Part shown: one piece after another, positions 6,816 through 15,752 of the stretch | Position numbering within the stretch: the stretch's first letter is position 1 | Layout of the letters: each line of letters opens with the position of its first letter | Source of the DNA: Pseudomonadota bacterium | GTDB taxonomy: Bacteria; Pseudomonadota; Gammaproteobacteria; Berkiellales; Berkiellaceae | Assembly: GCA_018241965.1 (NCBI GenBank) | Contig: JAFECS010000046.1 | Coordinates: forward strand, 1-33,671 | DNA length: 33,671 bases | Direction of reading: 5' to 3' | Notes under the pieces: model-generated | Told to the model about the DNA's origin: nothing | Database searches by the model: none | The model's input: only the letters and a program-made list of their open reading frames with translations | Position numbers and translations under genes: made by a program

Positions 6816-7078
6816 TCATTACACCGCTGCGGTAGCACTGAGAAATCGACACATAATTTAAAAGGAATTTCTTATCCCCTCTCCCCTTGCGGGAGAGGGT
6901 TAGGGTGAGGGGTATCTTAAAGATTATTTTAACACCCCTCATCCCCGCCTTCTCCCGCAAGGGGAGAAGGGGTAAGAGCATCGATATACTTAAAATTATT
7001 CAAATTAAAACCATAATTTTTAAGATATTTTCTTCAAATTATAGTCGATCCCTCAGTGCTATCGCAGCGGGGAAATGA
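6816..7078. mobile_element. MITE-like element with about 43-bp terminal inverted repeats
   Basis: The two ends are inverted copies: left 6816-6858 and right 7036-7078 share TCATT, then CCGCTGCG, TAGCACTGAG and ATCGAC with a few mismatches, and an AT-rich edge (ATAATTT). Inside are a second near-perfect inverted repeat (6871-6976) and a third AT-rich hairpin (CTTAAAATTAT at 6989-6999 against 7013-7024). No transposase is encoded; the one internal reading frame is just the repeat. This fits a non-autonomous miniature element about 263 bp long. A target duplication is not clear. It ends 3 bases before the TTL-like gene's stop codon, and its structure could terminate or stabilise that transcript. 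Confidence 0.65.
6871..6976. repeat. Inner inverted repeat of the CCCTCTCCC / GGGTGAGGGG type
   Basis: The left arm (6871-6915) begins CTTATCCCCTCTCCCCTTGC; the right arm (6931-6976) is its inverted copy with about eight differences, several of which would still pair as G-U. Each arm itself contains a short palindrome, CTCCCCTTGCGGGAG. This G/C-rich motif family is widespread as an intergenic repeat in Proteobacteria (general knowledge, not checked here). It is strikingly GC-rich for this AT-rich region, which points to a transferred repeat. Confidence 0.75.
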
Positions 7079-7081
7079 AGA

Positions 7082-8110
7082 TTATTTGATTCGATTTTTT
7101 AAGTTATAGAATATTTCCCGAAACCAAGAATAACATTCATTGGCTGACAATATCCGCTGATAATGCGCATAATTTCTTGGCGCTTTATCGCCAAGCGCTA
7201 TAGGAATAACAAACTCGTCAATAATATCCTGCCAAAATGGCTTCCATAAGATATCATCCAGTTTATTTTCTTCAAAGGTGGGCGCATCGGGGGCTTGATT
7301 AATTTCAATTAACCAGAGTTTGCCGGTATTATCCAACATAAAATCAAAGCCAAAGATTTCAAATTTTTTTAATGCTTGGGGTTTTAAATATGCGGGAAAT
7401 GTTTTTAACAACCCTGTCAAAACGCGCTTTACAATATCACACATTTGCCCATAGATTTTATCAAAATTCTCAATTAATTGCGTGGAGCGTTGCTCAATGT
7501 TGGCAAATTCACCATCGAGCACATAATTGGTGATATGAACTTTTCTATTATGAAAGCCATCGCTCAAATTAAATGGAAAAGCACTGATGTTAATATAACC
7601 TTGTTTATAAAGATATACGCCTGCATAATTAGTGATAACACCTGAAACGCGAAAAGTATATTTGCGACCATCGACTAAATCAGGATTAGGAATATATTGC
7701 TGAATAACATGATCGCCCCCTAATCTATCTGTTTTAGCAAAATGCTTTTTTAACTCTTCGACATTATTAAATAAACAAATATTGTCGCCATTATTGAGCA
7801 TAGAAGGTTTTAAAATCCATTTAAGATTTTCAATGTTTTTTTCATAACGATTGTTAACCATGTAGTTTTCAAAAATAATTTTGGCAAGCACTTCGTTATA
7901 ATTTTGGTCGTTAACATAATAAGTGAGCGGCATGATATCTTTACAGTTTTGCTGCACAATTTGCGCTAACAAATGTTTATATTCAAGGTGTTTTGAAATT
8001 TCATCATTGAGCTCTAAATTTGCATCTTTAAATAAGGCCCCATTTTCATGGGGCAATTCTTGCCAACCTAAATCAATCAGTCGTTTGGCAATATGAAATT
8101 TAGTTGCCAT
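7082..8110 (-). CDS. Tubulin-tyrosine-ligase (TTL) family protein
   Basis: A 342-aa ATP-grasp enzyme of the TTL family, which in eukaryotes adds tyrosine, glutamate or glycine to tubulin and other proteins. Numbered from ATG 8110: the nucleotide-binding lysine in WILKPSMLNNG (Lys101), QQYIPNPDLVDGRKYTFRV (137-155, compare the TTL motif QkYi.nPlLidGrKFDlR), VHITNY (191-196), and FEIFGFDFMLD followed by LWLIEINQAPD with the Mg-binding Glu269 and Asn271. All core catalytic motifs are intact. A TTG start at 8161 would add 17 residues and overlap the GNAT gene by 10 bases; neither start has a good ribosome site. It is downstream of the GNAT gene on the same strand. A host protein substrate is likely but inferred. 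Confidence 0.88.
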   Translation of the reverse strand: MATKFHIAKRLIDLGWQELPHENGALFKDANLELNDEISKHLEYKHLLAQIVQQNCKDIMPLTYYVNDQNYNEVLAKIIFENYMVNNRYEKNIENLKWILKPSMLNNGDNICLFNNVEELKKHFAKTDRLGGDHVIQQYIPNPDLVDGRKYTFRVSGVITNYAGVYLYKQGYINISAFPFNLSDGFHNRKVHITNYVLDGEFANIEQRSTQLIENFDKIYGQMCDIVKRVLTGLLKTFPAYLKPQALKKFEIFGFDFMLDNTGKLWLIEINQAPDAPTFEENKLDDILWKPFWQDIIDEFVIPIALGDKAPRNYAHYQRILSANECYSWFREIFYNLKNRIK

Positions 8111-8151
8111 TCGTGAAGAGAAAAAATAAAAGGCCAACGTACGCAGGTTGT

Positions 8152-8757
8152 TTATTCCCAATGAAAGGGCATGGGCGGTAATTTCGTTATATCAACACAT
8201 GAAAATATCAATGAATTGGTAACTTTTTTGCCTGTTGCATCAAAACGATGATTACGCAGTGTGCCTTCCAGATCATAATTTAATCTTTGTGCCACATTAG
8301 CACTTTTTACATTGTCCTGTTCACAGTTAATTTCCACACGCTTTGCTTTAAGCACTTGAAACAAATAACGCGTGAGCACATTCATGGCTTCGGTGATTAA
8401 ACCCTGACCTGCATATTGGTGGTTTACCCAATAGCCGATTTCAAAACTGGGGATAGATAAATTTGCCGGCTTGATCCCTGTTGCCCCAATATAGTTTCGG
8501 TTGGTGGGATCCATAATTTGTAGGGGTTGCTCAACGCCTTCATGGGCAGGAGAGCTCCAGATCCTTTCACCATGCAGAAGATAGACTTCCGTATCACGTA
8601 AAGAGGCAAGTGATTGTGCCCAAGGCATCCATTCTTTTAAATCATTGAAGCTTGCTTTCATCGCATCGTGCATCAATGGTGCATCTGTAGAGCGCACTGG
8701 ACGTATAAGTATTCGTTGCGTTTTAATGATTTTAAGGGGTATAGGACCTTTTTGCAT
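8152..8757 (-). CDS. GNAT acetyltransferase, RimJ/RimL type
   Basis: A 201-aa N-acetyltransferase of the RimJ/RimL/ribosomal-protein class. It opens with the family phrase TQRILIRPVRSTDAPLMHDAM, has GYWVNHQYAGQGLITEAM (acetyl-CoA binding loop at residues 114-119) and ends with the usual N..S..VA.rL.Y..EGtLR run (NVAQRLNYDLEGTLRNH). It transfers acetyl from acetyl-CoA to a protein N-terminus or small amine; the substrate is not predictable. The ATG has GAGG upstream. A palindrome lies in the leader. It is probably co-transcribed with the TTL-like gene downstream. Confidence 0.92.
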   Translation of the reverse strand: MQKGPIPLKIIKTQRILIRPVRSTDAPLMHDAMKASFNDLKEWMPWAQSLASLRDTEVYLLHGERIWSSPAHEGVEQPLQIMDPTNRNYIGATGIKPANLSIPSFEIGYWVNHQYAGQGLITEAMNVLTRYLFQVLKAKRVEINCEQDNVKSANVAQRLNYDLEGTLRNHRFDATGKKVTNSLIFSCVDITKLPPMPFHWE

Positions 8758-8784
8758 GGCGCCTCATATCAAAGTTTGTTATTA

Positions 8785-8803
8785 AGCAAACAAAATGTTT
8801 GCT
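8785..8803. promoter_or_regulatory. Palindrome in the leader of the GNAT-TTL transcript
   Basis: AGCAAACA-AAA-TGTTTGCT is a perfect 8-bp inverted repeat with a 3-base loop, 28-46 bases 5' of the GNAT start codon. On the minus strand an AT-rich stretch containing TATATT lies just upstream and could be the -10 box, which would place the palindrome at or after the transcription start: an operator position. There is no T-run, so a terminator for the M48 gene is less likely. Confidence 0.4.
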
Positions 8804-8873
8804 CTTACCTACTAATATAATAATAGTAATTGAATGTTGAATCTTTGACTAGGTGCGTGACTACAAAATGATT

Positions 8874-9884
8874 TTAAAAAGAAGCCTTGATGCAAGTCTC
8901 GCGCTCACTGAGGGTTGGATGCGTATTTAACCAGGTTTTGGCTTTGTTAATAAATGAAACTGCTGAAACGCCTTGCGCTTGTTGTAAACGCTTGTAAATA
9001 GGAATAAATGTTTTATTGGATAATTTACGATGGGTCTGCTTCAATATTTTAGCAACTTCAGGATCATCAGAAAGAATATGAGTTTGGCCTGCAAATGCAT
9101 TCTCCAAGACCAACTTTCCATAAAATAAGTATTGTAAATAATTATCATAAATGAATCTTATTACACTTTGCTGATCCTTGACGATATGTAAGGCTGATAA
9201 ATCTGCTTGCTTTTCCTTAGCACGACAAAATCCAGCAAAAGCTATTTCAGAGCCTAACAAAAAAACACTTAGTTTAGATAAAGAAAATAATAAAGATAAT
9301 GAATATAAACTAGTGCTTACTAATAATATAGGAATACAAAAAATTATAGTCATTTTTAAAGCAGCCAAAATAAAATTTATTTGTGGATCAGCATGCTTAA
9401 GGTGACTTAATTCATGTGCCACTAAGGCTTCAAAGGAATTTTGCGTATAGCCTTTTGAAAAAACATCAATCAACTCATCGGATAGATATAAAGTAGGTTC
9501 ATAAGGAAATCCCGAAACAGCCGCACTGATATTAACTGTACTTTGGGCCTTTTCAATTTTGATCATTGGGATAGGTAGGTTCAATTTCTTCGCTATTTCT
9601 TTAACGATGTTTAAAATCAATTTTTCTTTTGCTTTTCGCAAATCCAGCGGTCGATAATCCTCAATTTCGAAAAAGAGCAAAGTGCTAATGGAAACTGCAA
9701 ATATACCTAGTCCGATGGCGCAAGTGCTTAACATCAAAGGTAAAGAAATCAGCGATAAACCACATGACAAGCCAAGCGAAAGCGCACAAAACCACTTTTG
9801 CATAAAGACTTGGGTTTCTGAAGTAAAGGAGAGAATTTCTAGCATCGTTGAATAATAAGGCAGTAATCTTAATGATACAAGCAT
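8874..9884 (-). CDS. M48 family zinc metalloprotease, HtpX-like
   Basis: A 336-aa membrane protease. Two hydrophobic segments lie near residues 30-73, then the catalytic motif VAHELSHLKHAD (His157, Glu158, His161), another pair of membrane segments (about 174-215), the third zinc ligand Glu224 in RAKEKQADLSAL, and the late HPTLSERE motif typical of HtpX/M48B proteins. The expected role is turnover of misfolded membrane proteins in the inner membrane. ATG 9884 is used; ATG 9845 is equally possible and neither has a clear ribosome site. It is divergent from the 1920-aa gene with a 105-base spacer that contains an ACGTG-N6-CACGT repeat at 9890-9905. Confidence 0.9.
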   Translation of the reverse strand: MLVSLRLLPYYSTMLEILSFTSETQVFMQKWFCALSLGLSCGLSLISLPLMLSTCAIGLGIFAVSISTLLFFEIEDYRPLDLRKAKEKLILNIVKEIAKKLNLPIPMIKIEKAQSTVNISAAVSGFPYEPTLYLSDELIDVFSKGYTQNSFEALVAHELSHLKHADPQINFILAALKMTIIFCIPILLVSTSLYSLSLLFSLSKLSVFLLGSEIAFAGFCRAKEKQADLSALHIVKDQQSVIRFIYDNYLQYLFYGKLVLENAFAGQTHILSDDPEVAKILKQTHRKLSNKTFIPIYKRLQQAQGVSAVSFINKAKTWLNTHPTLSERETCIKASF

Positions 9885-9989
9885 TATTAACGTGTAGGCT
9901 CACGTATATTATAGAAACTTTCACATAAATCAGCCTGTCTAAAAGGATAATTCAATAAAAACAAAGAATAAAAGCCTCTAGGTGAACAT

Positions 9990-12900
9990 ATGCTTGGCAA
10001 AGTGCTAGACAGACTAGATCAAAAGTTATACCGCACATGGGAAGAGCATGTTGACAATTTAATTAAACTTTTCAGTGAAGGATTAGCACAAATTGATTTT
10101 AAAAAACCTATACCTGAGGAAATGTCAAAGATTCAATACGCCTTACAAGCACTCAAAAAATCACCTTTGTCACGCGAAGATAAAATAGAACAGTTTAAAC
10201 AAATACAAGAACAACTTGAAATTCTAGCAACCGAAAAACAATTCGATAACCCTCAAATTAATAATTTCATTTTCCAATCTCGAAGAACATTCAACTATCT
10301 TATGTATGTGCTTGTCACCCAATATAATAAATATGCAGAAGCATTCTTAAATCCTTCTAGAAAAGGATTAGAAAAACCGGAAACAGGGTTGATTGAACAC
10401 AGAATTATAGGAAAGGCTGCGCGTGGAATAGTAGATTACTATATGGAGTATTATGAAAAGGAATATATAGTTTTATATGACGCCAATGTACAAGCACTTA
10501 AAAAACAACCTGTTTTAACTGGCAAGCCACCACACAACATGGCAGATCAACGATCAAAGCCCTCCCTTTTACAACAAAAAATGGGAGTTGAAAATCATCG
10601 CGCCGCAGAAAGCAACATACAAATAGATTCACCAAAAGATATTCCAAAATATATTGCAGAGCAAATATATGGCACAACATTTGATAGTTTTTATCTACAA
10701 GTTGCAAAATTGTATGAGATTAAAACAAAAATAGATAAACTTGCCAGCTCAGAAGACCCGCGAGAAATAGAAAAAAAAAGAAAAAGTTTATTACAAGAAG
10801 CAGGATTGGCTGAACTTAATACAAAATCTGCAAATGATTATCTCAACAACATCGCTAACCTCTTAGGCTTTACAGATGCAAAAGAACTTTATCAGAATTT
10901 TCAAGCACTTGACAAGCCAGAAGGCTATGCGCTTTATAAAGAGTTAAAATCCAATTTTATGGCCTTTGCAGACAAAAGCATACCAGCAATTGAAGACCCA
11001 CTTGAAAACATTAAACTAGAAGTGGCCAGGGAAAATAGTCGTTTAATACAAAGTACCAAAGCGCTAGATATAGAAAGCAATACCTATGCTAATTTAATTA
11101 ACTTCAGTGCTAATGAAATTATAGAAACTATTAAAGCTGCTCAACGTAGTAAAAATGTTGGCGAATTACTCGTCCAAGATTATTTTAATCCCGATAAATT
11201 CTCGGGTGTTAAACTAGGTTTCTTTAAAAGAAAACTTTTAGAATATGCAGGCATAGGGGCAAAAGCACTTCTTAATGAATATGATTATAAACAATATATA
11301 GATGCTGTATTATATAAAATATCTGGCAACATTAAAAATGAAAATAACTTAGCCTTAGACAGACTAGAAGAAAATACATTAGCTTTGAATATGCAATGGG
11401 TGCAAGCAGTTGATGCAAAAATGAAGACCCATAACAAGGATAGAGAAATCGTTGTAAGCAAAGCTTCAAAAGAAACTTTAGATGATAGCAAACTAGTAAC
11501 TGAGTACATTCAGGCCATGCAAGTATATAAGCGTGAATTTAAAAATTATAATATGGCTAGCAATTTGGATAAGGATAACGCTGATTATAAAAGTAAAAAG
11601 CATACATTCAAAGAAGCTGAAAGAAAATTTAATAACTACAAAGATGGATATTCTATTCTAGCAGATAGTAATATCTTTAAATTAGATGAAACCAATATTG
11701 ATAAACATATATCAGAAAGAAAAAAAAGAATTCAGAAAATATCAGTTGAATTTCAAAAAAAAGTAGCAAGCCTTGAAGAATTACATCAAAGTATCAAAAA
11801 GCAACAAGAAAATCGCAAAAAGTCAGTGGGTGGTTTTTTTGCGCGCGTTATTGATACCATATCCCCTTTTGGATATAAATCCTCAAGTTACAAAGAAATG
11901 CAAGCAACACAAGCAAAAATCGACCAAGGATATGCTGAACTTGAACCCGTTGGTTTGGCGTTACATATAGAAAAGGATTTATTAATTCGCACCCAAAAAC
12001 AAAAAGATATGCTTGATGGTTTCAGCAATAAACCAGCAAACCTTCTTACAGCTGATATTAATCAACTTATTATCGCCACTAAAGATAGTTATGATAAATT
12101 AAGAATAGATTTTGAGGCACCAAGCAGTAAAAAACAATCAAGGCGTATTTATGAAGATCAACAAGCATTTTACAGCCTCGAGAATCAACTTGCGAACGCA
12201 ATAAGAATATTATCAAACAAGTTAAACGCTAAGGATGAGTTACAAATATTTAAATCTTTATCGTTGGAAGAAATAACAAACTTACATGAGAATTTAAAAG
12301 ATCTGAAAAATCAAAGCACTCATTATCAAGCTATTCTCATTGGAAAAGAAAAAGTAAACCAACTATTAACTTCTGAAATTGAAAAAATCCAAGCACAAAT
12401 ATTAACAGTAATTGCTGAAAAGAAAGTCATTGCGCAAGAAAAACTGCTTGGCAATGCAAAAGCACAAGTATCAGCAGCTTTTAAAGACTTTACTGTAGAG
12501 AAATTAGAAGATCCTTTTTACTATATTGAAAGTTTACAGCAAATTAAATTAAGTGATTTATCTAATGAGAGCCTTGCTTCTCTTAACGAACATATTGTTA
12601 AAGAAGCAAAATCTTTATTAGAAAGAAATCTCGACATTCCAATTAAAAGCCTTGAAAAAGTTTTTTCAACATTACAAGCCAATCACTTTTTACTTCAAAG
12701 CTTAGGGCAAGACAATGCTAATATAAAATTACAAAAGTGTTATGAAGACTTTCTGGATGTTGTTACAAAAAGACTGAACAAAGAATTACAAAAAACCACA
12801 AATGTGTCTGTCATGCAATTAATGAAGAAATTGCCTGAACTAAACCAAGAGATACATTACTTAAAATCAAAGCTTGATCAAGCATCTCATAATGTACTCG

Positions 12901-15752
12901 ATTTAGAGAGCAAGATAGATTCATGGTTGAGTAATTTCTTTGGTTCAATTACTAAACTTTCAGTTCTCGAAGCTAAAGGGGAAAAACATGCGGCAAACGC
13001 ATTATTTGCATTATATCAGCAGAGCTATCAAACAACACTAGAGACCTATGCTCAAAAAGTAATACCCTTATTTGAGGCCTTTGATTATGAAATGTTAATA
13101 CAACATATTGAACAATTAGAGGCAAGCCTTTCTTCTCTAACGCAGTTAGGTATTACAGATGAAAAATTGGTTGCAATACATACAACGTTACTTGACGCTG
13201 CTAAAAAAGCTGAAGCTAATCACTTAAGACACGCAGATACTACCGTTCACAACGAATTAGAAAGCACAGCTTCAAAATTAAATGAACTCCATCAAGTTGT
13301 CGATATTATTCATAATGATATAAGCGTCCACAACAAAGTTAATGTTGAAAGTTTAAATAGATATAAACAGCTATTAGAGACACTTAATCAAGAAACAGCA
13401 AAACTTGAACAAGATCTAAAAGAGCTTAATGCCAAAAATGATTCGCTCACAGCCAAATATGAAATTCTAGGGGTTACACCAATGGAAGATAATCTACATA
13501 GAAGTATCATGGCTGAAAAAATAATTCAAATAAAACTTGATCTATTGAATGTTACCAAACGCAATGCAGTTACATTCAATTTTTATACAGCCATTGCAGA
13601 AGGTAAACCTATTACTATAGTTGATACTTTAGACCAACAAACCTTAAGTAAAGGGTTATTGCTTGCTTTACAGCAATTTAATCTTGCTGCTGTTGAAACA
13701 CTGCTTGATTTTAGTGTAACAAATGGAAAAATAGATTCATTTGCTTTAGGAAGAGCTTTAGAAATTTGCGCTCACAATGGTGATTTAGAATCTCTCAAAA
13801 AGATTATCAATTATCGGGAAGATGTAGAATTTACTCAAGATCAATTAAACACTGCGTTGCGAACTGCCATCGGCAATCAAAAACAAAATGTCGTTGATTA
13901 CCTTGTTGTAAACATAGGCATAACACCAGATAATGAAACAGTCGATGCGATAATAAAAAATACAAACACAGATGAGACATTATCTTCTGTTGAAAGAGGC
14001 TTAAGACAACTTGTTAGAGATGATGATGGTTATACGCTTGAAAATATCAGAAAATGGTTTTCCTTTTTGCATCAACAAGTTGAATCTTTACAATCTGAGG
14101 CTGAACTATTAAAACAAAAAACAAGCAAACTCAATGGGACCGAAGAAATCCCTTCAGATATTAAGCAAGACATTAATGCATTCATGCAGAAAATGGGTAA
14201 AATAAGTGCTCTGAATGATTCGACAAACAACCTTTTTAAAAATACTTATTTCGATACACCTAGTAGAAAAGAAAGTCATATTAAAAAATGGGGCAAAGAA
14301 ATTGATGATTCCATGAGCAAGTATCATAAAATGATCACTGATATTTTAAACCCGCCAAAACTGAGCCCTATTACCGAAGGCGCTTTACCTAAACCTTCTG
14401 TGTTAGAAGATATAGCTGAAGAAAAGGCCAAACGCGACGCAGAAATTCAATTAAAAGCCAAACAACGGCTTGCTCAACACGGGGTTATTGTTCCTGATAC
14501 GATTCAATATACAGCGACGCTACCTGGGGTTGAACCAGCAAATTTTGAACAAAAAAATGCGCCTGGAGATAAAGTTGTACAATCACATCGCGTTGTTGAA
14601 GCTAAAACTCAAATGGAAAAAGTAAAACAAGATCTTGATGCGTTGCTAAATAAAAACTATTTTCATGCTAAAGAACTCATCAAAATAGATGTTCTTGTTG
14701 GAGATTTAAAAAGTCTCGCTGCGGAAAATGGATCTCTTGATGCTGATATTTATGTTCAAAAAGCAATTTATCAAATGGCTAAAGAAAACAAGGTAGATGT
14801 GCTTAATATACTGTTAGAGCATGCCAATCCGAGTAAATTGAATGAAATATCTGCAAATGCGTTAAGCCAAGCTATAGAAGCAGGTAGCAGGCAAGCCGCC
14901 ATTTTATTATTTCAAAAAAATGCCTTTAAGGGTCATGAGAATGATATATTAGAAAAAATATTGCATATTCTAGATGAAAAGAAAGCAGGAGAGCTTAGAG
15001 CAAAACATACCTCGGCTCAAGAAATGCTCTTTGAGCTATTAACCTATGCTAATGTAGATCTTATTGATCCTAAAACACAACAATTAGATCAAGATATTAT
15101 TAAAGCGCTACAAAATATACCCCCAACTGAAAACGTTACCTACAAAGCAGTGTCTCGAAGTTGGGGATTAACAGATAATGACAAACCCAAGTTAGAAGCT
15201 TTAAGAAATGCATATTTATTTGCTGATGAAGCGTATGGCAAATTAATTATGTCTACCTATTTAAGTGTACAAAAGATCCTTGAAGCAGATCCAAGCGATC
15301 TTAAGGAAAACGATCTTGTTTTCTTAGATCAGCAGTTAAAGCTCATTGAAAATTCCTATCAAAGACAGTTAAATTTACTTGAAGGCTTATCTTCAGCCTA
15401 CATTAAAAGTTTAAATGAAATACCTTTTGATAATTTGGAAAGAAAAGAAGGTTACAGTAAAGAATGGGCTGCGCTTTTGCAGGCAAGGCGTGAAAAAGCG
15501 ACTATTGCCATAAAATCTGATATAACTGACGCACGTAAAATCTTAAGTGCGGCACAAGTGCTTTTAGTTCAGCAGGCAGGCAAACAGAACCCTCAGCCTG
15601 TGCAAGAAGCACAAACTCAACCTAAAAGACAATCTGTTTTACTGTCAAAGGGTCATAAAAGAAAATCAACACTTTCAACTGCGCCTACAGAGCCTGAAAA
15701 ACCAAGCAGGCGCAAAAGTACTAAACCAGGCAAAGATGCCGGTGGTGGTTAA
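9990..15752 (+). CDS. Giant coiled-coil protein with ankyrin-like repeats, putative effector
   Basis: A 1920-aa soluble protein with no signal peptide or membrane segment. Most of it is Lys/Glu/Gln/Leu-rich alpha helix with heptad character (coiled coil), especially residues about 560-1200. Two helical-repeat blocks resemble degenerate ankyrin repeats: about 1210-1312 (phrases such as LEICAHNGDLESLKKIINY and ALRTAIGNQKQNVVDYLV) and about 1578-1660 (AIYQMAKENKVDVLNILLEH, ALSQAIEAGSRQAAILLFQK). The tail (about 1880-1920) is Pro/Ser/Lys/Arg-rich with clusters GHKRKST and SRRKSTKPGK, which resemble nuclear-localisation signals. TAGGTGA precedes the ATG. Such size and makeup are typical of secreted effectors of intracellular Legionellales, but no catalytic motif was seen. 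The 3' end overlaps the convergent GH13 gene by 4 bases. Confidence 0.85.
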   Translation: MLGKVLDRLDQKLYRTWEEHVDNLIKLFSEGLAQIDFKKPIPEEMSKIQYALQALKKSPLSREDKIEQFKQIQEQLEILATEKQFDNPQINNFIFQSRRTFNYLMYVLVTQYNKYAEAFLNPSRKGLEKPETGLIEHRIIGKAARGIVDYYMEYYEKEYIVLYDANVQALKKQPVLTGKPPHNMADQRSKPSLLQQKMGVENHRAAESNIQIDSPKDIPKYIAEQIYGTTFDSFYLQVAKLYEIKTKIDKLASSEDPREIEKKRKSLLQEAGLAELNTKSANDYLNNIANLLGFTDAKELYQNFQALDKPEGYALYKELKSNFMAFADKSIPAIEDPLENIKLEVARENSRLIQSTKALDIESNTYANLINFSANEIIETIKAAQRSKNVGELLVQDYFNPDKFSGVKLGFFKRKLLEYAGIGAKALLNEYDYKQYIDAVLYKISGNIKNENNLALDRLEENTLALNMQWVQAVDAKMKTHNKDREIVVSKASKETLDDSKLVTEYIQAMQVYKREFKNYNMASNLDKDNADYKSKKHTFKEAERKFNNYKDGYSILADSNIFKLDETNIDKHISERKKRIQKISVEFQKKVASLEELHQSIKKQQENRKKSVGGFFARVIDTISPFGYKSSSYKEMQATQAKIDQGYAELEPVGLALHIEKDLLIRTQKQKDMLDGFSNKPANLLTADINQLIIATKDSYDKLRIDFEAPSSKKQSRRIYEDQQAFYSLENQLANAIRILSNKLNAKDELQIFKSLSLEEITNLHENLKDLKNQSTHYQAILIGKEKVNQLLTSEIEKIQAQILTVIAEKKVIAQEKLLGNAKAQVSAAFKDFTVEKLEDPFYYIESLQQIKLSDLSNESLASLNEHIVKEAKSLLERNLDIPIKSLEKVFSTLQANHFLLQSLGQDNANIKLQKCYEDFLDVVTKRLNKELQKTTNVSVMQLMKKLPELNQEIHYLKSKLDQASHNVLDLESKIDSWLSNFFGSITKLSVLEAKGEKHAANALFALYQQSYQTTLETYAQKVIPLFEAFDYEMLIQHIEQLEASLSSLTQLGITDEKLVAIHTTLLDAAKKAEANHLRHADTTVHNELESTASKLNELHQVVDIIHNDISVHNKVNVESLNRYKQLLETLNQETAKLEQDLKELNAKNDSLTAKYEILGVTPMEDNLHRSIMAEKIIQIKLDLLNVTKRNAVTFNFYTAIAEGKPITIVDTLDQQTLSKGLLLALQQFNLAAVETLLDFSVTNGKIDSFALGRALEICAHNGDLESLKKIINYREDVEFTQDQLNTALRTAIGNQKQNVVDYLVVNIGITPDNETVDAIIKNTNTDETLSSVERGLRQLVRDDDGYTLENIRKWFSFLHQQVESLQSEAELLKQKTSKLNGTEEIPSDIKQDINAFMQKMGKISALNDSTNNLFKNTYFDTPSRKESHIKKWGKEIDDSMSKYHKMITDILNPPKLSPITEGALPKPSVLEDIAEEKAKRDAEIQLKAKQRLAQHGVIVPDTIQYTATLPGVEPANFEQKNAPGDKVVQSHRVVEAKTQMEKVKQDLDALLNKNYFHAKELIKIDVLVGDLKSLAAENGSLDADIYVQKAIYQMAKENKVDVLNILLEHANPSKLNEISANALSQAIEAGSRQAAILLFQKNAFKGHENDILEKILHILDEKKAGELRAKHTSAQEMLFELLTYANVDLIDPKTQQLDQDIIKALQNIPPTENVTYKAVSRSWGLTDNDKPKLEALRNAYLFADEAYGKLIMSTYLSVQKILEADPSDLKENDLVFLDQQLKLIENSYQRQLNLLEGLSSAYIKSLNEIPFDNLERKEGYSKEWAALLQARREKATIAIKSDITDARKILSAAQVLLVQQAGKQNPQPVQEAQTQPKRQSVLLSKGHKRKSTLSTAPTEPEKPSRRKSTKPGKDAGGG

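Noticed and set aside
6887..7078. 63-codon reading frame inside the inverted-repeat element
   Set aside because: Its sequence is simply the palindromic repeat translated; it has no ribosome site and no protein-like composition.
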